From the NCBI RefSeq assembly GCF_009734425.1, contig NZ_CP046456.1, forward strand, positions 44,873 to 108,872: 64,000 nucleotides of DNA. The letters are read 5' to 3'. The stretch is from Corynebacterium occultum (lineage in GTDB: Bacteria; Actinomycetota; Actinomycetes; Mycobacteriales; Mycobacteriaceae). The first letter of the stretch is position 1. Every line of letters starts with the position of its first letter. The notes under the pieces are model-generated. The model made no database searches and had not been told where the DNA came from. It was given only the letters and a program-made list of their open reading frames with translations. The position numbers and the translations under genes were made by a program. Shown here in pieces: positions 51,743 through 61,418 of this stretch.

Positions 51743-52045
51743 GATAAGGGTTATAACGGTGCCTGGCTGGAAGACGAGCTGACAACTGGTGGTGTTGAGT
51801 TGCTTCGCCCGGCCCGGAAAGGGGAAAAACCCAGGCCAGGAAAACAATTCTTGAAACCATTGCGGCAGACTATCGAGTCGGTGTTCAACACGATGAAAAG
51901 CCAGCTCCATCTTGAACAACACGGCAGCCGCACTGCCGGTGGGTTGGTCTGCCAGGTCGTTAAACGCCTGCTGGCATTAACCGCAGCGATCTGGCATAAC
52001 CACGCCACCGGCCAACCTGCCCTGCGATCACTGATTGGCCTATGA
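51743..52045 (+). pseudogene. Transposase C-terminal remnant (IS982/IS5-like DDE)
   Basis: An open stretch of about 100 codons reads DKGYNGAWLEDELTTGGVEL, then RPARKGEKPRPGK and RQTIESVFNTMKSQLHLEQH, ending at a stop. The DKGY and the RQTIES-(F) motifs are the last D and E blocks of DDE transposases such as those of IS982. There is no start codon or N-terminal half, so it is a 5'-truncated relic. The exact IS family is uncertain. Confidence 0.7.
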
Positions 52046-52122
52046 CCACTAAACCCCCAGCACACCCTTGGACTCAATCATCTAGATGATTGATTCCTGG
52101 GGTCACCACGGGATTGGCTGCC

Positions 52123-52257
52123 GATAAACAAAGCGAGAGTGTTGAAGAATCGAATTTGTGGAAAACGAAGGTGTGGCAGAGTCTCTATAATTTCCAGCGC
52201 GACGCAGCGACGGGAATCATCAACAAACTAGAGACTTACAACGGTTGCAAACTCAAG
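52123..52257 (+). pseudogene. Helicase N-terminal remnant
   Basis: The frame reads VEESNLWKTKVWQSLYNFQ then RDAATGIINKLETYNGC, which resembles the segment just before the Walker A motif in SNF2-like DEAD/DEAH helicases (continuing there as ILADSVGLGKT). Here it breaks off directly before the Walker motif and runs into unrelated codons. It is a fragment of a larger gene, probably from a defence or repair system, now truncated next to the Mrr-type gene. Confidence 0.5.
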
Positions 52258-52265
52258 CAGAAAGG

Positions 52266-53336
52266 TTACTCAAGCGCAGTATCTGCAGTCTCTCCTGGCA
52301 CCCAGATCTGCTTCAGAGGCAGTGCTTGGGTGGTGGTGCTGGATAGTTTTTCGTAGTTACTCAGCACGGCGTGGATGATGTCCTGGTCATCCCACACCTT
52401 CAGCCGGAACCGTTTGCTCATCACTTCACGGCGGGCATCTGAGGTAAGGCCTCCCCAAGCCACTATCAGGCCGTAGTCGGCCTCATGCGAGCTGACGAGT
52501 CCGGTCAACTGCTGAACCACCGGACGATCCACCTTGGGGGTTTTCACCTGAACCAGGATCTTGGGTGACTCCAAACCCAGGAGGCCGCGACCGGCAATAA
52601 TGTCTATTCCCCCGTCGGGTCCCTCCGGGGATTCCTCGACGTTAAAGCCTTCGGCACGCAGGATGTCGCCGATCAAGCGAGTGAGTCCATGGCCGGTGAA
52701 TTCCTGACTGATCAGCTCCGAGATCTGATCCAGCGCCATTTCCTCGATGTCTTGTTGTATCGCGGGCACATCGGGGTCATTGCCGGTGTCACCAGCGGCC
52801 ACAGAGGAAAGCACAGCAGCTGCCTTTTCCAGGGATTCCTGACGCATACCTGGATCAGTTCCAGTCTCCAGAAGTGCCTTCAACCGGTCTTCCGCTTGAT
52901 TTCGGCTCGGTGAAAACACTGTCAACGTGGCGCCGAGAGAATACAATAGATCCTGTTTGACTGCGGTACGAGGAACACGGTTTACCCAGTTGACTCCGAT
53001 TACCAGACGCTTAGACGGATCCTCCTCATTGTGCAGATATTGCAACGACGTAGAGGCCCACCCCAGAGCGATTTCTCTGGTCTGCTTAATAGGCATGACG
53101 ATTAAGTCACCGATGGTGATGCGTCCCAGTAGCATCCACAGCTGCGCGGTGATGTTCGGAAGTGCCTGCGGTTTATGCGCATATTTTTCCGCTGCGTAGG
53201 ACTGCACTTCTTCCCTGGTTTTGCAGGAAAGCAACTCTGGCCCCACGGCCTGCCATCCTGCACCTGAATACCCTTTTTCCCAAGCCCATTCAGCTCGCTC
53301 ACCGTACTGTCCCGACCGGATCACCCATGCTGTCAT
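52266..53336 (-). CDS. Mrr-type restriction endonuclease
   Basis: A 356-residue protein with a C-terminal Mrr_cat endonuclease domain. The PD-(D/E)xK core is visible as Gly239-Pro-Asp-Gly-Gly-Ile-Asp245, followed by Gln263-Val-Lys265 (ILVQVKTPK). The N-terminal half (about residues 1-150) is a separate domain found with Mrr-type enzymes, probably for substrate or nucleotide-linked recognition; I cannot name it with certainty. Solo Mrr-type enzymes cut methylated DNA (type IV restriction). It has no methylase partner here, consistent with type IV action. It is convergent to a truncated helicase fragment. Confidence 0.85.
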   Translation of the reverse strand: MTAWVIRSGQYGERAEWAWEKGYSGAGWQAVGPELLSCKTREEVQSYAAEKYAHKPQALPNITAQLWMLLGRITIGDLIVMPIKQTREIALGWASTSLQYLHNEEDPSKRLVIGVNWVNRVPRTAVKQDLLYSLGATLTVFSPSRNQAEDRLKALLETGTDPGMRQESLEKAAAVLSSVAAGDTGNDPDVPAIQQDIEEMALDQISELISQEFTGHGLTRLIGDILRAEGFNVEESPEGPDGGIDIIAGRGLLGLESPKILVQVKTPKVDRPVVQQLTGLVSSHEADYGLIVAWGGLTSDARREVMSKRFRLKVWDDQDIIHAVLSNYEKLSSTTTQALPLKQIWVPGETADTALE

Positions 53337-53537
53337 ACCAGCTCCTATCTATCGTTCAGCATCGAATTCACCCTACGCAAGACACTCAGTCCTCTAGCGA
53401 ACTGCAGATATGAAGTCGCCAAGAAGGGGCGCGCAGCGCTTTGACCTAAGACCTGTTACGAAAACTACCGGAAAGCGAGGGACGGTACTGTTGCGGACTC
53501 GGGATGGACAGCTGAGAGGACTCATTTTTTCACCGCT

Positions 53538-53619
53538 TGATGAGTGCTCAATGCCAGCGTTGTCAGGCCGTCTCGAGTACTCGACTGACGATCACCGCGT
53601 CAGGTGCGCCTGCCTGTAA
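53538..53619 (-). pseudogene. IS6-family transposase C-terminal remnant
   Basis: The DNA aligns to 63256-63340 (for example TCAGGCCG then GACGATCACCGCGTC versus AACGATCATCGCATC), which encodes the last residues of the IS6-type transposase. On the minus strand it corresponds to PDAVIVSRVLETA and a stop, with a one-base deletion breaking the frame upstream. Confidence 0.6.
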
Positions 53620-53639
53620 TCGAACCCAACACAAACGAT

Positions 53640-53668
53640 AGCGCCGCACCCTTCATGGTTGTGGCGCT
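53640..53668. terminator. Hairpin near the HNH gene end
   Basis: AGCGCCGCA pairs with TGTGGCGCT (allowing one mismatch) and is followed by GTTTTCT on the plus strand. It lies between the IS6 relic and the end of the leftward HNH gene. Confidence 0.5.
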
Positions 53669-53685
53669 GTTTTCTCTACTGTTTG

Positions 53686-54240
53686 TCACCATAGTCCGGG
53701 TTGGTTCTCGGGTGTGGGGATACCACCTTGGGCGGCGTGAAGGGTGTCGTCGTCCCAACCGCTGAGGACTGCGTCCCGGATGCGGTAGGAGCGCTGTGCG
53801 CGATCATGGCTGGCGACGGTTTCCCGGTTGGATACGTGCCGGCCTAGGGCCACGGCCCGGGCGAGGTTGGTGGCCTGGGTCGTGAGCCGCAGGTGCCCGT
53901 CGCCGACCCGGACACACAGCGGTTCGCAGCAGTAATGCTCGCCGACCAGATCTTGGGGAAGTTCCCCGCCGTGGGCGATCATCAGTGCCACGCGGTGGGC
54001 AGAGACGGTGCGGCGGTGGCGGTCTTTTTGCCAGGTGAATCGGCCGTAGCCATCAGGCGAGGAGATCGCCCCGATCCAGATCCAACACCGGTCTCCTTCA
54101 CCGCGGACCACGTGTTTCCAGAAGCGGTGTTGCACCGCCGTGGTCAGTGGCAGATCCGGGTCGGGGATGACCGGAATCCGCGACGTGTGAACAACCACAG
54201 TCGTCGCCATTGCCGGTGCGGGGAACAGTCCGTCGTCCAT
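53686..54240 (-). CDS. HNH endonuclease-like protein
   Basis: A 184-residue protein read from an ATG with GGAGGTGA five bases upstream. The middle part resembles phage-type HNH (HNH_3) homing endonucleases: CWIWIGAISSPDGYGRF, then AHRVALMIAHGGELP, and the metal-binding GEHYCCEPLCVRVGDGHL with His102, Cys104, Cys109 and His116. The usual N of H-N-H is not obvious. It follows the small HTH gene by 25 bases in an operon divergent from the relaxase gene, a position where accessory mobilisation or nicking proteins are often found. Confidence 0.72.
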   Translation of the reverse strand: MDDGLFPAPAMATTVVVHTSRIPVIPDPDLPLTTAVQHRFWKHVVRGEGDRCWIWIGAISSPDGYGRFTWQKDRHRRTVSAHRVALMIAHGGELPQDLVGEHYCCEPLCVRVGDGHLRLTTQATNLARAVALGRHVSNRETVASHDRAQRSYRIRDAVLSGWDDDTLHAAQGGIPTPENQPGLW

Positions 54241-54265
54241 TACCGCTCACCTCCACTTCGCGGAA

Positions 54266-54721
54266 TTACTGTGCGGGGGCAGGGTCGACGGACCGTGCCT
54301 CTGGGGTCTTTAGTTCTGTCTCGTTGCCCACGCCCTGATCGGCTCCCGTGTCACCGGATTCCGGTGTGTCGTCTGCTCCCTCCACCGGGGTGGCTGACGC
54401 GGTCAGGTCGGTGTCTTCTGGGGTTGTAGTCTCACCCTCCTGCTCGAGGGTTTCTGCCTCGGTGGCGGCTCGCATCGCGGCCGAGACCTCCCTGGGTGCC
54501 AGACCCGTACGCTGGGCGATATCTGCTCGCGTCAACCCCATGCCGCGCAACTCATTCAGCGCACGGCCCAGGCGGATCTCCGCCTGATCCCGAACGTCCA
54601 CCGCGGTGAGTGCTTCGGTGAACAGGTCCACCTGGCGTTTGAGCTTGTCCTGATCGACCTGGACCGCCAGCCGTGCCCGCTGGCGGGCATTCAAGGATCC
54701 TTTAGGAGCCACCGACATCAT
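54266..54721 (-). CDS. Small helix-turn-helix protein with acidic tail (mobilisation accessory candidate)
   Basis: A 151-residue protein. Residues 15-65 are basic and helical (RQRARLAVQVDQDKLKRQV) and residues about 62-82 form a helix-turn-helix (GLTRADIAQRTGLAPREVSA). The C-terminal 60 residues are acidic and probably disordered. It is the first gene of a leftward unit divergent from traA across a 260-base spacer. This position and the DNA-binding layout suggest an oriT-binding accessory protein of the relaxosome or a repressor of traA. It is not a recognised named family. Confidence 0.65.
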   Translation of the reverse strand: MMSVAPKGSLNARQRARLAVQVDQDKLKRQVDLFTEALTAVDVRDQAEIRLGRALNELRGMGLTRADIAQRTGLAPREVSAAMRAATEAETLEQEGETTTPEDTDLTASATPVEGADDTPESGDTGADQGVGNETELKTPEARSVDPAPAQ

Positions 54722-54984
54722 CCACCACTCCCCTACATCTCACACGCATCGTTCGTCTTGTCCCCGACCCTAGCGCACCCACCCCACCCCCGCAGCCACC
54801 CACAACCTCCCCACACCAACCCGCCCCAGCGTCACCGTCAACTGCTCGTCCCTCACACCCGCCAACCCCCACCACAAATGCCACACACCTTTTGCAGATC
54901 ATCTGACTCTCGGTTTTGGCAGCTCACAGACCTACCTGGGTAGGTCACCTGCCGGTGCCCCGGAAATCTCGTAGGCTCGAGGCC
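54722..54984. other. Candidate oriT / divergent promoter region
   Basis: A 260-base spacer between the accessory operon and traA. It has a marked C-over-G strand bias on the plus strand (about 54770-54880) and an 8-2-8 inverted repeat GACCTACC-TG-GGTAGGTC at 54932-54949. MobF oriTs usually lie next to the relaxase gene and have an inverted repeat beside the nic site. The location is inferred. Confidence 0.45.
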
Positions 54985-57900
54985 ATGATGTCGGTACGGG
55001 TGATCAACGCCGGAGACGGCTACGCCTACCTCCTGGACTCCGTCGCCGCCCACGACGACACCAGCAGTGCCGGCACCTCACTGTCGGACTACTACCAGGC
55101 CACCGGTACCCCACCAGGCCGGTGGTTCGGCCACGGCATCACCGGCCTGGGAGCCACCACCATTGGTACCGGGGTGGTGGTGGGTGAGGTGCAGATGGCC
55201 GCACTCTACGGCGAGGGCCTGCACCCCGATGCCGACCACCAGATGCTTCACGAGGGTGCCACGATCAAGGACGTCCAGTTGGGCAGGCGTTTTCCCCTCT
55301 ACACCCAGGGCGTGCCCGTGCTGGGGGCGATCAAACAGGCCGAAGCGCAGTTTCTCAGCGCCCATCAGCGCCGACCCACCACGAAGGAACGCACCGCCCT
55401 CGGCCTGGAGGTTGCCCGCCCCCACTACGAGACAGCACACGGTGTGACCACCAGTTCCCCGCGGGAAGTACTCGCCTGGCTTAACGAGGAGAAAAACAAG
55501 GTCAAACAGGCCACCTCCGGGGTGGACCTGACGTTTTCCCCGCAGAAATCCGTCTCCGTGCTCTGGGCACTGGGCGATGAGGAGACACGTCAGGCGATTG
55601 AGGAGATCCACCAGGAGACGGTGACCGACTGTTTGTCCTGGATTGAGGACCACGTGTTGTTCACCCGCACCGGTCACCGCGGGGAACGACAGCTCAAGGC
55701 CCGGGGCATGATCGCGGCGACGTTCGTGCATTTTGACACCCGGGCCGGGGACCCGGACCTGCACACCCACTGTCTGATCTCGAATAAGGTCCAGGCTGAT
55801 CCTGAGACACCCGGCATGAGCCGAGGGGACGTCGACAAGTGGCGCAGTGTGGATGCCTCCCACCTGTTGAAGAACTCCGCCCTCATCGGTCAGCGCTACC
55901 AACACCTGCTCACCCAGCGCCTTAACCAGCGCCTGGGACTGGAGTTTCGCCCGCGTGTCACTGCCGAGGAGAAACAACCGGTGTGGGAAGTAGCGGGTAT
56001 CGATGATGGGCTCATCGAGCAGTTTTCTTCCCGTCGCACGATGGCCCGGCCGGTCTATGAGTCCTACGCCGCTGACTATGCGAGCACGCATGGGCATGCG
56101 CCGTCGGATCGGGTGCGCTACCGCTTGTGGCAACAAGCCATCCTGGATACCAGAGATGCGAAAAAACCCGCCCAATCCCTGGCCGAGCACCGCACGCGGT
56201 GGGCCGCGCTGGCCGACGGCCAGGTGCTCTCCGCGCAGCGGTTGGCAGCTACAGCCCCGGCCCGCCAGGTCTTCCCGGAAGCGGGCACCGAGGCCTACCA
56301 AGAAGCCGTCGCTTTCTTAGCTCATCAGGCGACCGAGGACACCCGTGGCAGACGCGCAGAGTTCTACCAGCGCCACCTGACAACGTCCATCACCATGCGC
56401 CTGCACCAGTGGCGCTTCACTAGCGAGGAGGTGGCCGAGCAGGCACGCCAGGACGCCGTGGACTGGGCGCGTGAGCATCTCATTGTGGCACTGACCCCAC
56501 CAGCTGATGAGTCGTTGCCCGCAGCACTGCTCCGGGAGGACGGTCGGGTCATCGACCAGGATGCGGATTCCGTGATGCTCACCGCGAAAGCCACCCTGGC
56601 GGAGGAAGCACGGGTGCTGGACGCCATTGATGAGCCAACGGCGTATCTGGCCACCCACACGAGTGTCACCCAGGCCCTAGAAAAACATGCCGCGGAGTCC
56701 GGGTTGGTGCTCAACCAGGGCCAGCAACTGCTGGTCTCGCATCTCACGGAATCCGGGGCGCAGCTGACCGCCGGGGTGGGACCGGCCGGCACGGGTAAAA
56801 CCGCCGCCATGGCCGTGGTCGCGAGTCTCTGGCAGGCGCATGACCGGCAGGTCATTGCCCTGGCACCCTCGGCCACCGCCGCCCAACACCTCGGTGCTGA
56901 CATCGGTACCGAGGGCCATACGTTGGCGTCGTTGACCTACCGGTGGCGCGGGATCATCGGCAACCACCCACAAAGCCTCGACCACCTCGGAGTATCACTG
57001 ACACCTGGGGACATGCTGCTGGTCGATGAAGCCGGCATGGCCACCACGGCTGATCTCGCAGCCCTGGTCGAGATCGCCCAGACGTCTGGTGCTGTGGTGC
57101 GTCTGGTCGGTGACCCCCACCAGCTGGACGCCGTGGAAACCGGCGGACTCTTCCGCACCCTGGTCAAACGCGACCAGTCCGTCGAACTCGACCAGGTCAT
57201 GCGCATGGGCGCCGACACCGACCAAGCCCACGCCGGCCTGCGCTTACGCCACGGCGATGGTGCGGGCCTAGACCTCTACCACCAGCGGGGGTGGGTCCAC
57301 CACGGGGCACGGGTCGACATGGTCGCGGGTGCCGCCCAGGCGCATCTGGCCGATGAGCAGGCCGGGCATACCGGGATTCTCATTGCCTCGACCCGTGCTG
57401 ATGTGGACACCGCCAACCACATCATCCGGGATACCCGCTGTGAGCGCGGACTGGTGGATACCGAGGGACCGCAGGTGACCCTGGGCACCGGACACCAGGC
57501 AGCAGCAGGGGATGTGATCCTCACCCGCAGGAACCAGACTGTTGGGGGCCAACGCGTGCTCAACGGCCAGCGGTTTACCATCACCCAGGTCCACGCCGAC
57601 GGCTCACTGGTCGTCACAGGAGAGCAACGCCGACGACCCCTGGTCCTACCGGGTTCTTATGTGGCTGAGCATGTTCAGCTGGGTTATGCCGCCACGGTGC
57701 ACCGTGCTCAGGGGGTGACCGTGGATATCACCCGCGCGATTGTGGGACCCGGCACCGACCGCCGTGGCCTCTATGTCGCGGCCACCCGCGGTAAAAAGCA
57801 GAACCATCTCTATGTCACAGAAGACACCCGCATTGATCTGGAGTCGGAGGACGGCCACTGGCATATGTCCGGTGAACACCACGCCCCGAATTACCGCGAC

Positions 57901-58995
57901 ATCCTGAAAGACATTATGGCCAGGGATGACGGTCACGACAGTGCCCATGACCTGCACCGCGCAGAACTGGCCCACGCCACCAGCCCCGAGCGCACGAAGC
58001 AGCTACTGGCCACCGCCACCGGCCTGCTGACCACCTCGTGGCGACGCACCCAGCTCGAACCAGAGGTCCGCGACCTGCTGGACTCCCTGCCGGCCACGCT
58101 CACCGCATCCGTGGATGAAGACCAGGCTGTGGAACGCATTGCCACCTCGGCGGTGCGTCTGGCTCGTCACGGCATCAACTACCGCGACCTGGTTGGTGAG
58201 GCCACCGCCAACCTGGAGGGTGCCCGGGATGTCGCAGCGGTCATCGCCCACCGCCTGGACCACTACCTCCCGGACACACAACCGGAGCTTGCCGCCCTGC
58301 CGCCACGCCATATCGGCCACGACGTAGAACTCTACGACTGGGCGCACACCCTCCACGCGGAACTGGCGGGCGACACCGCCCGGACCTTACGGCCCCTGGA
58401 TGCTCCCCTGCCCGAGCGCGGGGAGATCCACGACCGGGACTTCCGTCACACCGATCTACGCGGTCTGGAACTATCAGGGGTGAAATTCATCGACTGCGAC
58501 TTCCGCGGTGCCGCCTTCGACGACACCGACTTCCACCAGGTGACCTTTAAGTCCTGCCAGCTGCAGGGAGCAAGCTTTACCTCGGCCCGCTTCGGCGTGG
58601 ACGATGGACCCTTCCGGGTGAGCCCCCTGATCCACTGTGATCTGGACGGGGCGGATTTCCGTGATGCGCAGCTAGTCCGCCTCAGCGTCACCAGGTGCTC
58701 GCTGACTAATGCTTGTTTCACGGGCACGATACTCGGTGGGCACTTCCACAGCGCGGATTTCACCGGCGTAGATTTCACCGGTGCGCAGGTCAACGCCCAG
58801 GTCGGTGTCTCGGACTGTGTTCTGGATGCCCATGCGCCTGCGGCGTTGCATCAGGCCCAGGCGGAGACGGTCGCCGACCGCGAACGCGCCCGCCAGACCC
58901 GTCGAAACGACGACAGTGCCGCGCAGGAGACCTACGCAGCACCCACCATTCATCAACAGGTGTTCGACCACACCCCTGACGGACCCGAACTATAG
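54985..58995 (+). CDS. traA: MobF relaxase-helicase TraA with C-terminal pentapeptide repeats
   Basis: A 1336-residue conjugative relaxase. The N-terminal TrwC domain has candidate nicking tyrosines Tyr13, Tyr15 and Tyr36-Tyr37 ([16 protein letters not shown]) and the three-His metal site His249, His260, His262 ([14 protein letters not shown]). A RecD-like helicase follows with Walker A ([11 protein letters not shown], about residue 600), Walker B ([14 protein letters not shown]) and the late motif [11 protein letters not shown]. Residues about 1150-1276 form pentapeptide repeats (A/D-x-F/L-x-x units such as [17 protein letters not shown] and [13 protein letters not shown]). Actinobacterial TraA proteins have the first two parts; the repeat domain is unusual. 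Starts at 54985 and 54988 are both possible. It nicks oriT and unwinds plasmid DNA during transfer. Confidence 0.92.
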   Translation: MMSVRVINAGDGYAYLLDSVAAHDDTSSAGTSLSDYYQATGTPPGRWFGHGITGLGATTIGTGVVVGEVQMAALYGEGLHPDADHQMLHEGATIKDVQLGRRFPLYTQGVPVLGAIKQAEAQFLSAHQRRPTTKERTALGLEVARPHYETAHGVTTSSPREVLAWLNEEKNKVKQATSGVDLTFSPQKSVSVLWALGDEETRQAIEEIHQETVTDCLSWIEDHVLFTRTGHRGERQLKARGMIAATFVHFDTRAGDPDLHTHCLISNKVQADPETPGMSRGDVDKWRSVDASHLLKNSALIGQRYQHLLTQRLNQRLGLEFRPRVTAEEKQPVWEVAGIDDGLIEQFSSRRTMARPVYESYAADYASTHGHAPSDRVRYRLWQQAILDTRDAKKPAQSLAEHRTRWAALADGQVLSAQRLAATAPARQVFPEAGTEAYQEAVAFLAHQATEDTRGRRAEFYQRHLTTSITMRLHQWRFTSEEVAEQARQDAVDWAREHLIVALTPPADESLPAALLREDGRVIDQDADSVMLTAKATLAEEARVLDAIDEPTAYLATHTSVTQALEKHAAESGLVLNQGQQLLVSHLTESGAQLTAGVGPAGTGKTAAMAVVASLWQAHDRQVIALAPSATAAQHLGADIGTEGHTLASLTYRWRGIIGNHPQSLDHLGVSLTPGDMLLVDEAGMATTADLAALVEIAQTSGAVVRLVGDPHQLDAVETGGLFRTLVKRDQSVELDQVMRMGADTDQAHAGLRLRHGDGAGLDLYHQRGWVHHGARVDMVAGAAQAHLADEQAGHTGILIASTRADVDTANHIIRDTRCERGLVDTEGPQVTLGTGHQAAAGDVILTRRNQTVGGQRVLNGQRFTITQVHADGSLVVTGEQRRRPLVLPGSYVAEHVQLGYAATVHRAQGVTVDITRAIVGPGTDRRGLYVAATRGKKQNHLYVTEDTRIDLESEDGHWHMSGEHHAPNYRDILKDIMARDDGHDSAHDLHRAELAHATSPERTKQLLATATGLLTTSWRRTQLEPEVRDLLDSLPATLTASVDEDQAVERIATSAVRLARHGINYRDLVGEATANLEGARDVAAVIAHRLDHYLPDTQPELAALPPRHIGHDVELYDWAHTLHAELAGDTARTLRPLDAPLPERGEIHDRDFRHTDLRGLELSGVKFIDCDFRGAAFDDTDFHQVTFKSCQLQGASFTSARFGVDDGPFRVSPLIHCDLDGADFRDAQLVRLSVTRCSLTNACFTGTILGGHFHSADFTGVDFTGAQVNAQVGVSDCVLDAHAPAALHQAQAETVADRERARQTRRNDDSAAQETYAAPTIHQQVFDHTPDGPEL

Positions 58996-59025
58996 CTCAG
59001 CCTCGTCAACCTGAGCATGGTCCAA

Positions 59026-59040
59026 CTTTGCAACAGCACC
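59026..59040. repeat. IS6-type terminal repeat remnant
   Basis: CTTTGCAACAGCACC, read on the minus strand as GGTGCTGTTGCAAAG, matches the conserved end of IS6/IS26-type elements (G-G-x-x-x-TGTTGCAAA). It lies 30 bases after traA with no IS attached, and marks an old IS6 junction. Confidence 0.6.
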
Positions 59041-59146
59041 CCTCGGAATGGAGTTCGATCACCCACCATGATGATGGGATTTTTATTGCTCATAAATCAT
59101 TCCTAGTAGCTAAGATTTACAAATATACATCCATCCGTGCATTGAA

Positions 59147-59174
59147 ATACATAAATATACGTGTATTTATGTAT
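59147..59174. promoter_or_regulatory. Partition site / par promoter inverted repeat
   Basis: ATACATAAATATAC and GTGTATTTATGTAT form a nearly perfect 14-14 inverted repeat in a very AT-rich stretch. Flanking TTACAAATA copies occur at about 59117 and 59181. It precedes parA and is a likely parS centromere and operator for the small ParB. Confidence 0.65.
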
Positions 59175-59228
59175 CCTGATTTACAAATACATGCGCATCA
59201 CCGTATCCCACTACAGAAAGGCCGCCCG

Positions 59229-59816
59229 ATGATCATCGGAATCGTGAATGTGAAAGGTGGCGTCGGCAAAACGACCTCCGCCATCTACCTCGGAACCGCC
59301 CTTGCCCAGATGGGTCGTGACGTCACTGTCATCGACATGGACCACCAAGGCTCCGCATCCGACTGGGCAGACCGCGCCGCCGACGCAGGAACACCACTCC
59401 CTTTCCCCGTTGAGATCTCCAACGCCAAGCGGCTCGGCAGGTACGTGAAGTCCCTACCCCGCGACATGGTTGTCATCCTTGACACTCCACCCGGGGATCC
59501 CCAAACAATCGATTCCGCTGTCAGCGTTTCCGATTTCGTCCTAGTCCCCACCCGCTCGTCCGGTATCGAAACCTCCCGGGTCTGGGACACACTTCCCTCA
59601 CTCGAAGGCATCCCCCACGCCGTCCTCATAACCTCGGCTCGCCTGGGCACGAAGAGTTTGGATCTTCTCTTGGCGATCTTAGATGAGGAAGAGGTGCCCA
59701 GGTTCCGGTCAGTCATCCCGTTGCGCGAGTCTGTACCTGCCTCTTGGGGCAATGTTCCCGACCGGCTTGAGGGTTACGACAGTGTTGGACGAGAGATTGT
59801 GGAGACCATCAAATGA
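59229..59816 (+). CDS. parA: ParA family partition ATPase
   Basis: A 195-residue type Ib-like ParA. The deviant Walker A reads KGGVGKTT (residues 9-16) with the signature Lys9, Walker A' is [11 protein letters not shown] and Walker B is [10 protein letters not shown]. The short length and lack of an N-terminal DNA-binding domain match ParA proteins that work with a small ribbon-helix-helix ParB. The ATG at 59229 follows AAAGG; the longer open frame upstream covers the parS-like repeats. The stop overlaps the parB start by four bases. Confidence 0.92.
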   Translation: MIIGIVNVKGGVGKTTSAIYLGTALAQMGRDVTVIDMDHQGSASDWADRAADAGTPLPFPVEISNAKRLGRYVKSLPRDMVVILDTPPGDPQTIDSAVSVSDFVLVPTRSSGIETSRVWDTLPSLEGIPHAVLITSARLGTKSLDLLLAILDEEEVPRFRSVIPLRESVPASWGNVPDRLEGYDSVGREIVETIK

Positions 59817-60049
59817 ACACCAAAAAGCATAACCTCGGCCCCTCAAAACCCCGCCAGCGCCGCTCAATCTCGGAGGCATTCATAGATACCGAGGCAGCTG
59901 CGAAGCCTGAAGCATCCACGATGTTCAATGTTCGGATGACCACGAGCGTGCATCGCCGACTCAAGTTTCAGGCATTCAAGGAGGACCGAACAATGAAGGA
60001 GATCGTTGAGGAATCGGTGCTGAAGTATCTGAATGAGCACGAATCTTGA
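59813..60049 (+). CDS. Small ParB-type centromere-binding protein
   Basis: A 78-residue basic protein overlapping parA (ATGA). The last 40 residues ([20 protein letters not shown] then [15 protein letters not shown]) fit a ribbon-helix-helix fold, and the N-terminal half is basic and flexible. This is the usual layout of the partner of type Ib ParA proteins. It probably binds the AT-rich inverted repeats before parA and just after its own gene. Confidence 0.82.
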   Translation: MNTKKHNLGPSKPRQRRSISEAFIDTEAAAKPEASTMFNVRMTTSVHRRLKFQAFKEDRTMKEIVEESVLKYLNEHES

Positions 60050-60101
60050 TATACAAATACACAAACGCATATGTATCTATGTATATGTAAATTTGTATAT
60101 C
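60048..60101. promoter_or_regulatory. Second AT-rich par-like inverted repeat
   Basis: GATATACAAAT (60048-60058) and ATTTGTATATC (60091-60101) form a perfect 11-base inverted repeat, with ATACA/TGTAT half-sites between them. It starts at the parB stop codon and resembles the upstream site, so the parAB genes are bracketed by similar sites. Confidence 0.6.
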
Positions 60102-60234
60102 TCAAAGGTGTATCGAGGTTCTAACGGATTGCGGCCCCACCTGCTGATACCGTAAAAAGACAAGTGAAAGGCCGGGCGCTGCTCCAACAGCCCCGACCAT
60201 GACCCCACTGCAGAATTGAGAAGAGTGAGGATTT

Positions 60235-61209
60235 ATGAGCGATCATAACCCGAACGCCGGGGATAAGAACAACACTCCCAACCCTATTGCTGATCTCGAG
60301 GCCCGTCTCGCCGAGATCGAAGCCGGATTCCTGGACCCCTACGCCTTCAGTAGTCGCACCCTGATACAAGCCACCTTCCCCCACAGCGCAAGAGCAGGGA
60401 AAGAAATCACCCTCAAAAACGGGGCGATGACCGTGACCATGTACTCACCCAATGGTCTGCCGCATGGTGTCTACCCACGCCTTATTATGTGCTGGCTGAC
60501 CCGTGAGGCCATCCGGCGTCGCGACCTCCCCGTAGAAGAAGCCCGGACCATCCCTCTCGGTGGAAGCCTTAGCCAGTTCATGCGCGATGTGGGGATTAAG
60601 TCAGCCTCCGGTGGAAAGAACGGCACCATTACCGCCCTGCGCAAGCAACTTAAATCACTGTTCTCCACGTTCATCAGCATCAAGGTTGAAGACCATGAGT
60701 ACCGGGACGGAAAACAGGTCGCCTTCGACCAGCTCGATAACACTCTGATCGCGGAGTCGGCGCTGCTCTGGTGGGATCCGAAGCAGCCGGAACAGTTGTC
60801 CATGCAAAATTCGTCGGTAACGCTGACTGCGGCTTTCTATCGAGAGCTAACTTGCTCGGCCGTACCGTTGGATGTGAATGTGTTGCGTCAGATCCGTCGA
60901 TCGCCACTGGCGATCGACATTTACTGCTGGTTGACGTACCGGCTCAGCTATCACCGAGGGTTTACGGTGGTGACGTGGGAGCAGTTACGGCAGCAGTTCG
61001 GGGCTGGTTATCCAGATACGGTTCGGGGTCGGTCGAATTGGCGCCTGAAGGTAGCTGGAGCCTTGGAGAGGGTGCTCGAGGTGTGGCCTGAAGCGTCGGT
61101 GACGGTGACCGCCAATGGTGTGATGTTGAAGCCTGGCTCTCCGTCCGTTCCGGTGCGGGTCCAGGAGGAGATTAAAAAGAGGTACGGGTTGGGGGAGAAC
61201 CCCTTCTAG
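60235..61209 (+). CDS. repA: Plasmid replication initiator RepA
   Basis: A 324-residue protein of the plasmid RepA type (RepA_C-like) known from actinobacterial and other plasmids. Typical segments are HGVYPRLIMCWLTREA, SLSQFMRDVG, the middle LNTLxxES-like stretch (LDNTLIAESALLWWDPKQP) and the winged-helix-like DIYCWLTYRLSY and VTWEQLRQQFG. A good ribosome binding site (GAAGAG) precedes the ATG. It lies between parAB and the iterons and should bind them to start replication. Confidence 0.88.
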   Translation: MSDHNPNAGDKNNTPNPIADLEARLAEIEAGFLDPYAFSSRTLIQATFPHSARAGKEITLKNGAMTVTMYSPNGLPHGVYPRLIMCWLTREAIRRRDLPVEEARTIPLGGSLSQFMRDVGIKSASGGKNGTITALRKQLKSLFSTFISIKVEDHEYRDGKQVAFDQLDNTLIAESALLWWDPKQPEQLSMQNSSVTLTAAFYRELTCSAVPLDVNVLRQIRRSPLAIDIYCWLTYRLSYHRGFTVVTWEQLRQQFGAGYPDTVRGRSNWRLKVAGALERVLEVWPEASVTVTANGVMLKPGSPSVPVRVQEEIKKRYGLGENPF

Positions 61210-61270
61210 CGTATGTTGGGTGACCCCGTGGAACTGAATGGTCTGCGGGGTATTTTTGTGTCTGGATAGT

Positions 61271-61376
61271 GCGCATAAACAGTAGCGCCTCTGCGCATAA
61301 ACAGTAGCGCCTCTGCGCATAAACAGTAGCGCCTCTGCGCATAAACGGTAGCGTCTCTGCGCATAAACGGTAGCGG
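61271..61376 (+). repeat. Replication iterons (five 22-bp direct repeats)
   Basis: Five tandem copies of GCGCATAAACAGTAGCGCCT (plus CT) with starts at 61271, 61293, 61315, 61337 and 61359; copies four and five read CGGTAGCG in place of CAGTAGCG. The 22-bp period places each site about two helical turns apart. They directly follow repA and are the probable RepA binding sites of oriV. Confidence 0.92.
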
Positions 61377-61418
61377 GGGGTAGTGGATACCCACTGGTGA
61401 TGATGTGTTTTCGAAGGT

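Noticed and set aside
53410..53619. Plus-strand frame of 69 codons
   Set aside because: Its right half is the reverse complement of an IS6 transposase end, and there is no good start, so it is not a gene.
55078..56301. Long open frame (407 codons) on the minus strand
   Set aside because: Antisense to traA in a high-GC region; no domain, and traA shows relaxase motifs across the same bases.
61271..61376. Tandem repeats that could be taken for a CRISPR array
   Set aside because: The 22-base units follow each other without spacers, are next to repA and fit replication iterons; no cas genes are present.
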